A stretch of DNA of 40,259 nt. Origin: an uncultured Clostridia bacterium (GTDB lineage: Bacteria; Bacillota; Clostridia; Christensenellales; Aristaeellaceae). A program made the position numbers and the translations under genes. Under the pieces are notes generated by a model. The model searched no databases. It saw only the letters and a list, made by a program, of their open reading frames with translations, and was not told the origin of the DNA. Of this stretch, positions 15,631-23,702 are shown one piece after another; position 1 is the stretch's first letter; each line of letters starts with the position of its first letter. Where the stretch lies: assembly GCA_934663625.1 (NCBI GenBank), contig CAKUKP010000014.1:1-40259 (forward strand), in the 5' to 3' direction.

Positions 15631-17076
15631 TTAGCAGCTCCTCATGGGCACCTTGAGCGTAATGCAGGTGCCGATTCCTTCTTCGCTGTCAATCCAAATG
15701 CCCTGCGGCTGATTGTAATACAGCTGGATTCGCTTATTTACGTTAAACAGGCCGTAGCCCATCTCGCCGGGTTTTTCGGCGCGCAGGCTCATGCGCACCT
15801 GGCTGAGCCGCTCCGGCGTCATGCCCGCGCCGTTGTCCCGCACCGTGAGCACGATGCGCTCGCCCTCGCGAAAGCCGTTTACGCGGATCATGCCGCGCCC
15901 GCGGCGGTGCTTGATGCCGTGGTACAGCGCATTTTCCACCAGCGGCTGCAGCATCAGCTTCAGCACGCTTACGTTGTACAATTCCTCCGGAATATCGATT
16001 TCAAAATCCAGTATATCGCGGTATCGGATCTTCTGAATCGTAAGATAACCCGTCAGATGCTTGATTTCATCCGCCAGCGTAATAAAATCGCGCCCCTGCG
16101 ACAGCGATATCCGGAAAAAATCCGAAAGCGCGCTGGTAATATGAATGACTTCCTTGTTGGAACCGGCCTCCGCCAGCCATACGATCGCATCGAGCGTGTT
16201 GTACAGAAAATGCGGGTTGATCTGCGCCTGCAGCGTGCGCAGCTCGCTCTTTTTCAGATTTTCCTGTTCACGCCGGTTTTCATCGATCAGATTTTGCAGC
16301 CTGCCCGCCATGCTGTTGAGCGATTTCGTCAGTTCGTGCAGCTCGGTTACGGATGTATCCGGCGCGCGCGCCTGCAAATCGCCGCTCGCAATGGCGGCGG
16401 CAAAGGTTTCCAGCCGATCAATCGGCGTATGAATGAACCGCTGCAGCGATCGCTGCACCAACGTTACGAAAATCAGCGTACACAAAAGCAGCGCAAACAG
16501 CACCCACATCACATATTTCAGCGTGGTTTGCAGCCGCTGCGAAACCTGCGCGGCGGCGCGGATTTCGTTATCGGCGTATTCCGACAGCATATCGCCCACC
16601 AGCGAAGATACGTTTCGCACCTCCTCCAGCAGCTGTTCACTTTCGGTAATCGGCTGTTCCGTGCGAATCATTTCGCCCATACGATCGATATAATTCACCA
16701 GCGTATCCATCGTGCGCCGCGCGACCGTCAGCGTGATCTGGTTTTGCGGATCGGCGGTTTTCGCCAGCGCTTCGATTTCGGAATTGACGTGATCGATCAT
16801 CTGATACTGATCCGCACCGTCGAAGCTTTTGTGTCCGGCGACCACGTACCACATTTCATCGCCGATCTGGGTCTGCACAAGCGGCTTGAGCGAGGATACG
16901 CGCTCCACCTGATGAATTACATCCGAATAAGCGTTGGTATAGCGCAGCATCATCACGAGGATCACCACCGATGGGATCAGCAGAATCGCGATCAGCATGG
17001 TGAACGCCGTCTTTAACCGCCGAGATATGCTCTCGCGGCGATTGATCCTGCGCAGGCATTTCGGTTTGCGCTCCAT
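15631..17076 (-). CDS. YesM/LytS-type sensor histidine kinase
   Basis: The 481-residue membrane kinase has two membrane helices (about 24-45 and 187-208) around an extracellular domain of about 140 residues, a HAMP region (IHTPIDRLETFAAAIASGDL), the His-kinase motif QINPHFLYNTLDAI with His289, and an ATP-binding domain (LQPLVENALYHGI, VRDNGAGM, GYGLFNVNKRI). ATG at 17076 is chosen because AGAGGA lies 8 nt upstream; TTG at 17082 overlaps the previous stop. It begins 2 nt after the stop of the binding lipoprotein gene, which suggests the lipoprotein is its sensing partner. Confidence 0.93.
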   Translation of the reverse strand: MERKPKCLRRINRRESISRRLKTAFTMLIAILLIPSVVILVMMLRYTNAYSDVIHQVERVSSLKPLVQTQIGDEMWYVVAGHKSFDGADQYQMIDHVNSEIEALAKTADPQNQITLTVARRTMDTLVNYIDRMGEMIRTEQPITESEQLLEEVRNVSSLVGDMLSEYADNEIRAAAQVSQRLQTTLKYVMWVLFALLLCTLIFVTLVQRSLQRFIHTPIDRLETFAAAIASGDLQARAPDTSVTELHELTKSLNSMAGRLQNLIDENRREQENLKKSELRTLQAQINPHFLYNTLDAIVWLAEAGSNKEVIHITSALSDFFRISLSQGRDFITLADEIKHLTGYLTIQKIRYRDILDFEIDIPEELYNVSVLKLMLQPLVENALYHGIKHRRGRGMIRVNGFREGERIVLTVRDNGAGMTPERLSQVRMSLRAEKPGEMGYGLFNVNKRIQLYYNQPQGIWIDSEEGIGTCITLKVPMRSC

Positions 17077-17078
17077 AA

Positions 17079-18074
17079 TCAATATCCTCTGGGCGGCAGA
17101 TCATCCAAATCCGTATCGAATTCAGAAAATACCTGCTCTTCATTGTAGGTATAGCGCGGGATTTCCTCCCCTGCCGCCAGCTTTTTGGCAAGCTCCATCA
17201 CAGTATCTCCGAACTGCGGTTCGCATTCCACGACGCAATTGATCTTCCCTTCCTTCAGAAGATCAACCGCCTCCTGCTGCCCATCCACGGTGATGATGAT
17301 GATATCCTGTCCCGGACGGATGCCCGCATCCTCCAGCGCGGAAATCGCGCCCAGCGTCATCGCGTCGTTATGCGAATACAGCACATCGATCCGATCGTGC
17401 TTTTTCAGCAGCTCCTTCATGCATTCGCGGCCCTTGGTGAGCAGAAAATCGCCCGAAACCGAATCGATCAGATGCAGCTGCGGCGCATCCGCAATCGCAT
17501 CGCGGAAGCCCTGCGCGCGCTGAAGCATCGGCGAAGAATCGATCGTGCCGGAAAGCTCCACGATGTTCAGATCGCCCATGCCCTCCGATTTTTTCAGCAG
17601 AAATTCGCCGGCCTTCACGCCCTCCTGATAAAAATCGGAGCCGACGAAGCCCGCCCAGAGCGATTCATCCTCGGTAGAAATCATTCGATCGGAGGTCAGC
17701 ACGGGAATGCCCGCGTCCTTCGCTTCCTGAAGCACATTGTCCCAGCCCGTTTCGATGATCGGCGAAAACGCGATCACATCCACCTGATAGGCGATGAAGG
17801 ACCGAATCGCCTTGATCTGGCGATCCTGCTTCTGTTCGGCGTTATCATACATCAACGAAACGCCCGCGCGATCCGCCGCCGCCTTGATGGATTCGGAATT
17901 GGCAAGCCGCCACGCGCTTTCCCAGCCCAGCTGCGAAAAGCCCAGCAGCACCGCATCGGACGAAGGCGCTTTTTGTTCGCTCTCCTCCGTTTCTGCTTTG
18001 GGGTTCGGCCTCGCCGCGCATCCCGTAAGCGCAAGGCAAAGGATCGCAAGCAGCGCAAGCAGCCGCTTCATCAT
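17079..18074 (-). CDS. YtfQ-like sugar-binding lipoprotein, probable sensor partner of the kinase
   Basis: The 331-residue protein has a lipoprotein signal with lipobox LTGC (Cys19), then a charged linker and a periplasmic-binding-protein domain of the sugar type: LLGFSQLGWESAWRLANSES, YDNAEQKQDRQIKAIRSFIA, SDRMISTEDESLWAGFVGSD, VLYSHNDAMTLGAISALEDAG. It is clearly related to the YtfQ protein encoded 3 kb downstream but is diverged and lipid-anchored. Its place directly before the kinase and regulator genes, not next to the ATPase, suggests a role in signal sensing rather than transport. GGGAGGT lies 6 nt before ATG 18074; a second ATG follows immediately. Confidence 0.88.
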   Translation of the reverse strand: MMKRLLALLAILCLALTGCAARPNPKAETEESEQKAPSSDAVLLGFSQLGWESAWRLANSESIKAAADRAGVSLMYDNAEQKQDRQIKAIRSFIAYQVDVIAFSPIIETGWDNVLQEAKDAGIPVLTSDRMISTEDESLWAGFVGSDFYQEGVKAGEFLLKKSEGMGDLNIVELSGTIDSSPMLQRAQGFRDAIADAPQLHLIDSVSGDFLLTKGRECMKELLKKHDRIDVLYSHNDAMTLGAISALEDAGIRPGQDIIIITVDGQQEAVDLLKEGKINCVVECEPQFGDTVMELAKKLAAGEEIPRYTYNEEQVFSEFDTDLDDLPPRGY

Positions 18075-18109
18075 TCGCCCACCTCCCGCGAAAGTATCAT
18101 ATTAATAAT

Positions 18110-18138
18110 ATTATACCTTTGTTTCGAGTAAAAATAAA
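18110..18138 (-). promoter_or_regulatory. Putative promoter of the sensing operon
   Basis: TATAAT (18115-18110) on the minus strand with a weak TTTATT (18138-18133) at 17 bp, in a strongly AT-rich stretch about 36-64 bp before the lipoprotein gene. Confidence 0.5.
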
Positions 18139-18202
18139 TAGAAAAATTTCATTGAAGCAGTGGAATTCTTCTGCGTTACCGTTTACGCACCCGCCGAAAT
18201 TA

Positions 18203-19450
18203 TCATTTTCCCGTGTAGACGGGCTTCGGCATGGTTACGATTTCGCATTTATCCTTCGCCATTTTCAGATCGCCCATCAGTGTGCCGGGCACGATCGCCC
18301 GCGCGCCGAAGCGGTTGCGAATGGAATCGATGGTTTCATCCAGCCGGCGGCGGCGTTCGCGCGCAAGGTGATCGCCGAACATATCCATCTGGATTTCATC
18401 GCGCCCACCCTCCAGATGTACCGCCGTGATCGTCAGCGCGCGCACCGGCTTATTCCACGGATAGCACAGGCGAAACCTTTCAAACGCCGCCTGCGCCAGC
18501 ACCAGCGGGCTTTGCGTAACGTAATCCAGATCCACGTTGTACTGAAGCAGCATCAGATCTTTATCCTTGACGAACAGGCTGACCCCGCGCGCGGTCAGTT
18601 TGTTTTTGATCAGGCGATGGCTCACATCCTGCGCCAGTTCGTAAATCACGCGCCAAACCTCGCATTCATGCGTTAAATCCACAACGCAGGTCGCGCCGTG
18701 CCCCACAGATTTGATCGGCGCGACGAATTCGCACGGCATCACCGGCAGGTTGTCCGTTCCATTGGCGAATTCCCAGATCTGCTGCCCGTGCACGCCGAAG
18801 CGCTTGCGCAGCCATTCCGGATCCTGCCGCGCCAGTTCGCCGATGGTATGAATGTTCATGCTGTACAGCTTGCGCCGCGTGCGCGGCCCCACCGTCAGCA
18901 ATTCCCCCACATCCAGCGGCCACGCGCGGGCGCGAAAGCTTTCCTGATCCAGAAGCGTTATGCCATCCGGCTTTTTCATATCGCTGCCGAGCTTTGCGAG
19001 AATCTTGCTGAAGGATACGCCGATGGATACGGTAATCCCGATTTCCCGCTTTACGCGCGCGCGAATCTGTTCCGCGACCTCCAGCGCCGTTTTGGAGCCA
19101 TCCGCGCAATAGGGCAGCGAAAGCCAGCATTCGTCCATGCCGAACGGCTCCACCGAATCCGTATAATCGCGATAAATTCTGCGCACCATCGCCGCGTATT
19201 TCAGATACAATTCATAGTGCGGCGGCACCTGAATCAGATCGGGACACGCTCTGCGCGCCTGCCAGTTCGCCATACCCGTCTTTACCCCCATCCGCTTGGC
19301 GGGATAGGACGCCGTGAGCACGATTCCATGCCGGTTTTCCGTGCTGCCGCATACGGCGATCGCCTTGCCGCGCAATTCCGGATGCTCGTTCATTTCAACG
19401 GACGCATAAAAACAGTTTAAATCCGAATGCAGTATCATTTCGCCGCGCAT
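18203..19450 (-). CDS. dinB: DNA polymerase IV (Y-family translesion polymerase)
   Basis: The protein is about 415 residues. Catalytic blocks are ILHSDLNCFYASVE (first Asp), VEPFGMDECWLSL (Asp-Glu pair), SIGVSFSKILAKLGSDMKKP and the helix-hairpin-helix region LLTVGPRTRRKLYSMNIHTI. The near-terminal QMDMF is a sliding-clamp binding motif. It would bypass DNA lesions with low fidelity. The start is uncertain between GTG 19459, ATG 19450 and ATG 19438; AAGGA at 19461-19467 is nearest to the first. The promoter upstream is consensus and overlapped by a long palindrome; no LexA box of the Bacillus type was seen. Confidence 0.93.
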   Translation of the reverse strand: MRGEMILHSDLNCFYASVEMNEHPELRGKAIAVCGSTENRHGIVLTASYPAKRMGVKTGMANWQARRACPDLIQVPPHYELYLKYAAMVRRIYRDYTDSVEPFGMDECWLSLPYCADGSKTALEVAEQIRARVKREIGITVSIGVSFSKILAKLGSDMKKPDGITLLDQESFRARAWPLDVGELLTVGPRTRRKLYSMNIHTIGELARQDPEWLRKRFGVHGQQIWEFANGTDNLPVMPCEFVAPIKSVGHGATCVVDLTHECEVWRVIYELAQDVSHRLIKNKLTARGVSLFVKDKDLMLLQYNVDLDYVTQSPLVLAQAAFERFRLCYPWNKPVRALTITAVHLEGGRDEIQMDMFGDHLARERRRRLDETIDSIRNRFGARAIVPGTLMGDLKMAKDKCEIVTMPKPVYTGK

Positions 19451-19476
19451 GGTGCACACATCCTTCGCCGAACTTG

Positions 19477-19503
19477 TATAATTATCTCATCAAGATAATT
19501 ATA
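19477..19503. promoter_or_regulatory. AT-rich palindromic operator over the dinB promoter
   Basis: Arms TATAATTATCT and AGATAATTATA (11 bp, perfect) around CATCA. The right arm contains the dinB -10. The sequence has GATAAT elements seen in Fur-family sites but does not match a standard Fur or PerR box. It also lies between dinB and the divergent Cys-rich protein gene, so it could control both. Confidence 0.6.
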
Positions 19504-19526
19504 TCGTATATTATTTATCCTGTCAA
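19498..19526 (-). promoter_or_regulatory. dinB promoter
   Basis: TTGACA (19526-19521), 17 bp, TATAAT (19503-19498) on the minus strand: a perfect consensus promoter, which makes repression through the overlapping palindrome likely. Confidence 0.85.
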
Positions 19527-19604
19527 GATTTCTCATAAATTTCCATCTGCGGAACCAAACGGCGCTTTTTTCCGTCTTATAGAAAAACACGCTGGAGGTA
19601 AAAA

Positions 19605-19988
19605 ATGGCAGGCAAGGAAAAATGCCGCATGCTGCGGGATATCCGCAGGCAGATCGCGGAATGCAACGATATTGAACTGATCACGAAGGAATGCACCTAT
19701 CAGGGCACATGCAGGGGCACCTGCCCGAAGTGCGAACAGGAGGTTCGCTATCTGGAGGAACAGCTGGCGATGCGCAGAAGCGCGGGCATGCGCATCGCGC
19801 TGGCGGGCGTATCGATCGGCGCGATGCTGGCGCTGTCCGGATGCAGCGCAATCGACAGAGCGATCGATGCGCTGCCCAATCGCGCTGCCGGCACGCCGGA
19901 GCCGATCGTGGTTCTGGATGGCGAAGTGGCGGCGGAGGACATCACCCTGGCCAATACGAACGCGCCCGAGGCGGAAAGCGATGCATAA
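19605..19988 (+). CDS. Small Cys-rich protein with internal lipoprotein-like signal; partner of radical SAM gene
   Basis: The 127-residue protein has a soluble N-terminal part with six Cys (7, 20, 30, 36, 40, 43), four of them in a CTYQGTCRGTCPKC cluster that looks metal- or cluster-binding. A hydrophobic segment (62-79) follows and ends in the lipobox LSGC (Cys80), then a polar tail of about 47 residues. Similar small proteins with a C-x3-GxC-x-GTCPxC pattern occur beside small radical SAM genes in gut anaerobes, from memory; no function is known to me. GGAGG precedes ATG 19605. A second SD (GGAGGAA, 19754-19760) is 9 nt before an in-frame ATG at 19770, which would give a normal lipoprotein precursor. 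The 3' end overlaps the next gene by 8 bp. Confidence 0.75.
   Translation: MAGKEKCRMLRDIRRQIAECNDIELITKECTYQGTCRGTCPKCEQEVRYLEEQLAMRRSAGMRIALAGVSIGAMLALSGCSAIDRAIDALPNRAAGTPEPIVVLDGEVAAEDITLANTNAPEAESDA
19770..19988 (+). other. Possible nested in-frame start encoding a lipoprotein isoform
   Basis: From ATG 19770 the product would start MRRSAGMRIALAGVSIG and reach the lipobox LSGC at residue 25: a textbook lipoprotein signal with basic n-region, hydrophobic core and Cys. GGAGGAA sits 9 nt upstream. The SD is also simply the codons Leu-Glu-Glu, so chance is possible. Confidence 0.4.
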
Positions 19989-20622
19989 TTCCCTGTTTCC
20001 GCTGTTCGGCTTATCCCGCCTGCGCATGCAGACGGACGGAGCGGGCGTTACCACGCTGGTCGCCGCGCAGGGCTGCCCGCTCCGCTGCCGCATGTGTATC
20101 AATCCGCTGGCGCTGAATGAAAACGCGCGGGCGGAAATGGTTTCGCCGGAGGAGCTCTACGATCGCGTTAAAATCGATGATCTGTACTTTCAGGCGACGG
20201 GCGGCGGCGTGACCTTCGGCGGCGGCGAACCGCTGATGCACGCGGATTTCATTCGCGATTTTGCCCAAATCTGCAGCGGACGCTGGAATCTGCTGGTGGA
20301 AACATCGCTGAACGTGCCCACGGAAAATGTGATCACCGCGGCGGAATGCCTGAATGGCTTTATCGTGGATATCAAGGATATGAATCCGGAAATCTACCGC
20401 CGCTATACGCGCTGCGATAACGCGCCCGCCATCCGCAATCTGCAATACCTGATCGCGCGCGTCGGCGCGGATCATATCGTGGCGCGCGTTCCCGATATTC
20501 CGGATTTCAATACGCCTGCCGATATTGAATACAGTATGCGCGCGCTGCGCGATATGGGCATTGCGCGCTTCGATCGATTTGCCTACATCCATCCGCGTAT
20601 GACCGCGATCGACGCACATTGA
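19981..20622 (+). CDS. Short radical SAM protein (glycyl-radical-activase-like)
   Basis: The 213-residue protein has the radical SAM cluster motif C-x3-C-x2-C as GCPLRCRMC (Cys32, 36, 39), followed by GGGVTFGGGEPLMHADFI, the SAM-binding Gly-Gly-Glu motif in the form seen in glycyl-radical-enzyme activases, and DIKDMNPEIYRRYT. It is shorter than normal activases (about 240-300) and lacks the extra ferredoxin-like insert with additional Cys clusters. ATG 19981 overlaps the end of the Cys-rich gene, so the two are translationally coupled and probably act together. No glycyl radical enzyme is in the window. The substrate is unknown; modification or maturation of the partner is only a hypothesis. 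Confidence 0.85.
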   Translation: MHNSLFPLFGLSRLRMQTDGAGVTTLVAAQGCPLRCRMCINPLALNENARAEMVSPEELYDRVKIDDLYFQATGGGVTFGGGEPLMHADFIRDFAQICSGRWNLLVETSLNVPTENVITAAECLNGFIVDIKDMNPEIYRRYTRCDNAPAIRNLQYLIARVGADHIVARVPDIPDFNTPADIEYSMRALRDMGIARFDRFAYIHPRMTAIDAH

Positions 20623-20647
20623 ACACAGCGCGGTTCTATGGTATAAT
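20619..20647 (+). promoter_or_regulatory. Promoter of the lipase-like membrane protein gene
   Basis: TTGAAC (20619-20624), 17 bp, TATAAT (20642-20647) with an extended -10 (TGG before it). The -35 overlaps the stop codon of the radical SAM gene. Confidence 0.75.
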
Positions 20648-20688
20648 TAGATTGGAATTTTATTTTTACAGAAGGAGTCCGACCGGCG

Positions 20689-23600
20689 ATGCCTGCATTT
20701 CACAAAGGAAAACTGATCCCGCGCGCGATCATCGCGCTGCTTTGCGCCGCGCTGTTCTGCGGCGCGCTTTCGGTCGCCGCGGCGGAATCGAAAAACGTTC
20801 CCTTTGTATTCGAAAACGGCGCGATGCAAAGCTCCGTCGCCAGCGAATGGCATGTTGAAATGGACGATGCATGGTTCAGCGCGCCCGCAAGCACATACAA
20901 CCACAAGCTGGCGCAGCTATCCATCGCCATGGCGCTTTCCGCATTCCGGAACAGGCGCATGCCGCTGGGAAAGCAGGATAACAACCTGCAAAGCTTTCTG
21001 GAAAGCGCCGGTTTCACCGGCTATGAAAGCTACGGCTACGCAAAGCGCCCCACCGACAGCAGCATATCCAACGGCATCGCCCATCAGCTTCTGTACGATG
21101 ATCTGGGCGAATACGCGCTGGTGGCGGTGCCCGTATGCGGGCAGGGTTACGGCGATGAATGGCTGAGCAACTTAACCGTAGGCGATCTTTCAGCGCACGA
21201 GGGCTTTTCAAACGCCGCCGAGAACGTATACGGCCGCATCTGCAAATACATTGAAAAGAACCTGACCGGAAAACGAATCAAGATCTGGCTGACCGGCTTC
21301 AGCCGCGCGGCCGCCGTAAGCAATCTGACGGCAGCGCTGCTGATTGAAAACCCTGATTTTGAAGCGGATAACATCTTCGCCTATCCGATCGCGTGCCCGA
21401 ACAACACCACAACGCCATCGGCTTATCCGCAGATTCACAACATCTGCGGCAGCTTCGATCCCGTTCCCGCCGTGCCGCTTTCGGACTGGGGCTATGGAAA
21501 GCACGGCGTATCGCATTATCTGCCCGCGATGGAAAACACTTCCAATTATCGTGATCTGGAGGCGCGCGCCCGCGATAAATACATTGAAATTTTCGGAACG
21601 GACGAAGGCTTTGCCGCTTCGCAGGATCGCAACTGGATGGTGCGCCGCATTCTGAATATGCTGCTGGAATTCATGCCCGAATCGCAGGTGTATTCCGACA
21701 GCTATCAATCGGGCGTGCTGGCGGCGTGGAAGCAGCGCGGCACGATCACGGACAAGTTAAAGGCGCTGCTGGACAATATTTCCGCCAAGGGCAAGCAGCG
21801 GGACGCGGTTGCGAAGATGCGCAACGAGCTTCTGAATCTGCTCGCCATCGGCGTATCGGACACCATGCAGGCGATGAACAACGGCGAATCCAGCCTGTGG
21901 GTGGATGTGCTCACCTCCGGAAAGAACATCGCGCACGAGCATCAGCCCGCCGTATATCTCGCATGGCTGCTGTCTGACGATGAGCCGGACGCGCTCTTCG
22001 GGCACAGCCCATATTACCACCGCCTGATCGTGACGGGCGCGCCCGCGATCAGCATCGTTTCCATCGATCCGGAAACGGACAGGCGCATGATCGCATACGA
22101 TCCGAGCATGAACGTAAGTTCGCTGGCGGCGATTCGGCTCGCCAACGAAACGTTCATCGATCTGCCCTGCGATCACGAATATGAAATCCGCATCTCCTCC
22201 TGGAGCGGCGATGTGGTGCAGATCGGTTTCGGCACAGCGGATGTGCGGCGGGTTTCCCTGCCGCTGCGCGTTACGGACAGCGCGATTCTGAAGATGGGCG
22301 AAACGATCCGAATTCATGTTCCCCGCGGCGAAAATGTTGATCGTCTGGTGGAAATTACGCGCAACGGCGATACGCCCATGCCGCTTTCCGAAAGCAATGA
22401 TTACGGCGGCACGCAGGAACTGCACATGGCGGGCATTGATGATACGGCGAAATGGGATGTATTTCAGCGTGCGTTGGAGCTGAGCAGCGTAATCGCCACC
22501 GTGGCTTCCGCGCTGCTGGTGCTGCTCTACGCGATCATCGTACTGATCAAGCGCATGGTGCGCGGCGCGCGCCCCGATCGAATTTCCTGCACCATCTGGG
22601 GGCGCGTTATGCTGTATATCCTCGCGCTTGCCGCGCTGCTGCTTTGCATCTATGAAGGCTGGACGCTGGCTTCGCTGCTGCGCGCATCCGCCCGAACCTA
22701 TGGCAACAGCCTGCTGCAAACCGCATCCAGGCTGTATAAAATCGGCCTGATCAGCTATACTTCGTTCGAATGCATGGTGTTCGGGCTGACCGTACTGCTG
22801 TGCTGCAAGAGCGTATCGCACGGCTACAGCCGGATTCGGCTGATTCGACTGTCCGTGCTGCTGTTTCTGCTGGGACTTTTGAATTCGTTCGTTACGCTGG
22901 AAAACAACATGCTTTCGGTGTTCGCCACCGCAAAGCTGCTTTTGCCGCTGCTGGCGATCATTTCCGTGCTGCTGGCGCGCGGCCGCCATCCGCAGGGCGA
23001 TGATATCAGCAACGCATGGGCTTCCGCGATCCGGACGTTCATCATCACCGGCGCGATGTTCCTGCTGTATGAAATCGTGCTTCTGCTGGGCGGCGCTTAC
23101 GGGCAGGTTACCGGCGCGGTCAAGGCGATTACCGGACTGCCGATTCTGATTTCCGCGGCGCTTACCTGGAAGAAGCAGCGAAATATACTGCATTCCGCCA
23201 CGTTCTTCGCCGCGCTGCTGTACATGATCGCCAATGTGATCATCAATTTTTCGATGCTGGCGGGATTGCTTCTGCACCTTGCCGGACATTGCACGCTGAC
23301 CTACGGCTTCGTGCGCACGAAGAAACCGCGCAGATGGCAATACCTTGTATGGATCGCTCTGTCCGCGCTGCTCTGCGCGCAGCTGATCCTGTCGCGCAGC
23401 TATGTAACGAATACGGTGCTGTACGGCGGCATGGCGTACGCCTTCATGCTGTCCGCCATGGTCGTAGCTTCGCTTCGCTACACCAGCCAGCTCTGGGTCG
23501 GCACGATTCTGTTTCTGATTTCCAATGAGCTGCTGATGCTCACGTTTCGGTATCCGAACAGCTTCGCGCTCGCCGCGATCGAACTTCTGGCGTTCTACAT

Positions 23601-23691
23601 CGCCGTACTGATCATCGTAACGGACAGCGATATGATCCGAATGCAGGTTCGGCACAAATCGGAAATGATTGAAGCCCGAAAAGCGGCGTAA
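20689..23691 (+). CDS. Secreted lipase-like domain fused to multispanning YhhN/TMEM86-like membrane domain
   Basis: The 1000-residue protein has a signal peptide or anchor (about 10-31), then an extracellular alpha/beta-hydrolase domain of the class 3 lipase type: nucleophile Ser205 in WLTGFSRAAAVSNLTAALL, a likely Asp257 in CGSFDPVP and His272 or 276 in YGKHGVSHYLP. A middle region of about 300 residues (beta-rich) has no clear family. From about residue 600 there are roughly 12 membrane helices. The last ~190 residues resemble YhhN/TMEM86 lysoplasmalogenases (GLLLHLAGHCTLTYGF, VLYGGMAYAFMLSAMV, GTILFLISNELLMLTF), but the positions where that family has conserved Asp carry Asn. A role in lipid or lysolipid turnover at the membrane is inferred. 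Own promoter; ribosome site AAGGAG. Confidence 0.7.
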   Translation: MPAFHKGKLIPRAIIALLCAALFCGALSVAAAESKNVPFVFENGAMQSSVASEWHVEMDDAWFSAPASTYNHKLAQLSIAMALSAFRNRRMPLGKQDNNLQSFLESAGFTGYESYGYAKRPTDSSISNGIAHQLLYDDLGEYALVAVPVCGQGYGDEWLSNLTVGDLSAHEGFSNAAENVYGRICKYIEKNLTGKRIKIWLTGFSRAAAVSNLTAALLIENPDFEADNIFAYPIACPNNTTTPSAYPQIHNICGSFDPVPAVPLSDWGYGKHGVSHYLPAMENTSNYRDLEARARDKYIEIFGTDEGFAASQDRNWMVRRILNMLLEFMPESQVYSDSYQSGVLAAWKQRGTITDKLKALLDNISAKGKQRDAVAKMRNELLNLLAIGVSDTMQAMNNGESSLWVDVLTSGKNIAHEHQPAVYLAWLLSDDEPDALFGHSPYYHRLIVTGAPAISIVSIDPETDRRMIAYDPSMNVSSLAAIRLANETFIDLPCDHEYEIRISSWSGDVVQIGFGTADVRRVSLPLRVTDSAILKMGETIRIHVPRGENVDRLVEITRNGDTPMPLSESNDYGGTQELHMAGIDDTAKWDVFQRALELSSVIATVASALLVLLYAIIVLIKRMVRGARPDRISCTIWGRVMLYILALAALLLCIYEGWTLASLLRASARTYGNSLLQTASRLYKIGLISYTSFECMVFGLTVLLCCKSVSHGYSRIRLIRLSVLLFLLGLLNSFVTLENNMLSVFATAKLLLPLLAIISVLLARGRHPQGDDISNAWASAIRTFIITGAMFLLYEIVLLLGGAYGQVTGAVKAITGLPILISAALTWKKQRNILHSATFFAALLYMIANVIINFSMLAGLLLHLAGHCTLTYGFVRTKKPRRWQYLVWIALSALLCAQLILSRSYVTNTVLYGGMAYAFMLSAMVVASLRYTSQLWVGTILFLISNELLMLTFRYPNSFALAAIELLAFYIAVLIIVTDSDMIRMQVRHKSEMIEARKAA

Positions 23692-23702
23692 AACAAAACA
23701 AC

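Noticed and set aside
18075..18202. Search for a small gene or RNA between the sensing operon and dinB
   Set aside because: Only AT-rich promoter sequence and no convincing stem-loop or frame was found.
19460..19530. LexA (SOS) box before dinB
   Set aside because: GAAC is present at 19469-19473 but no matching GTTC half-site at the right distance was found.
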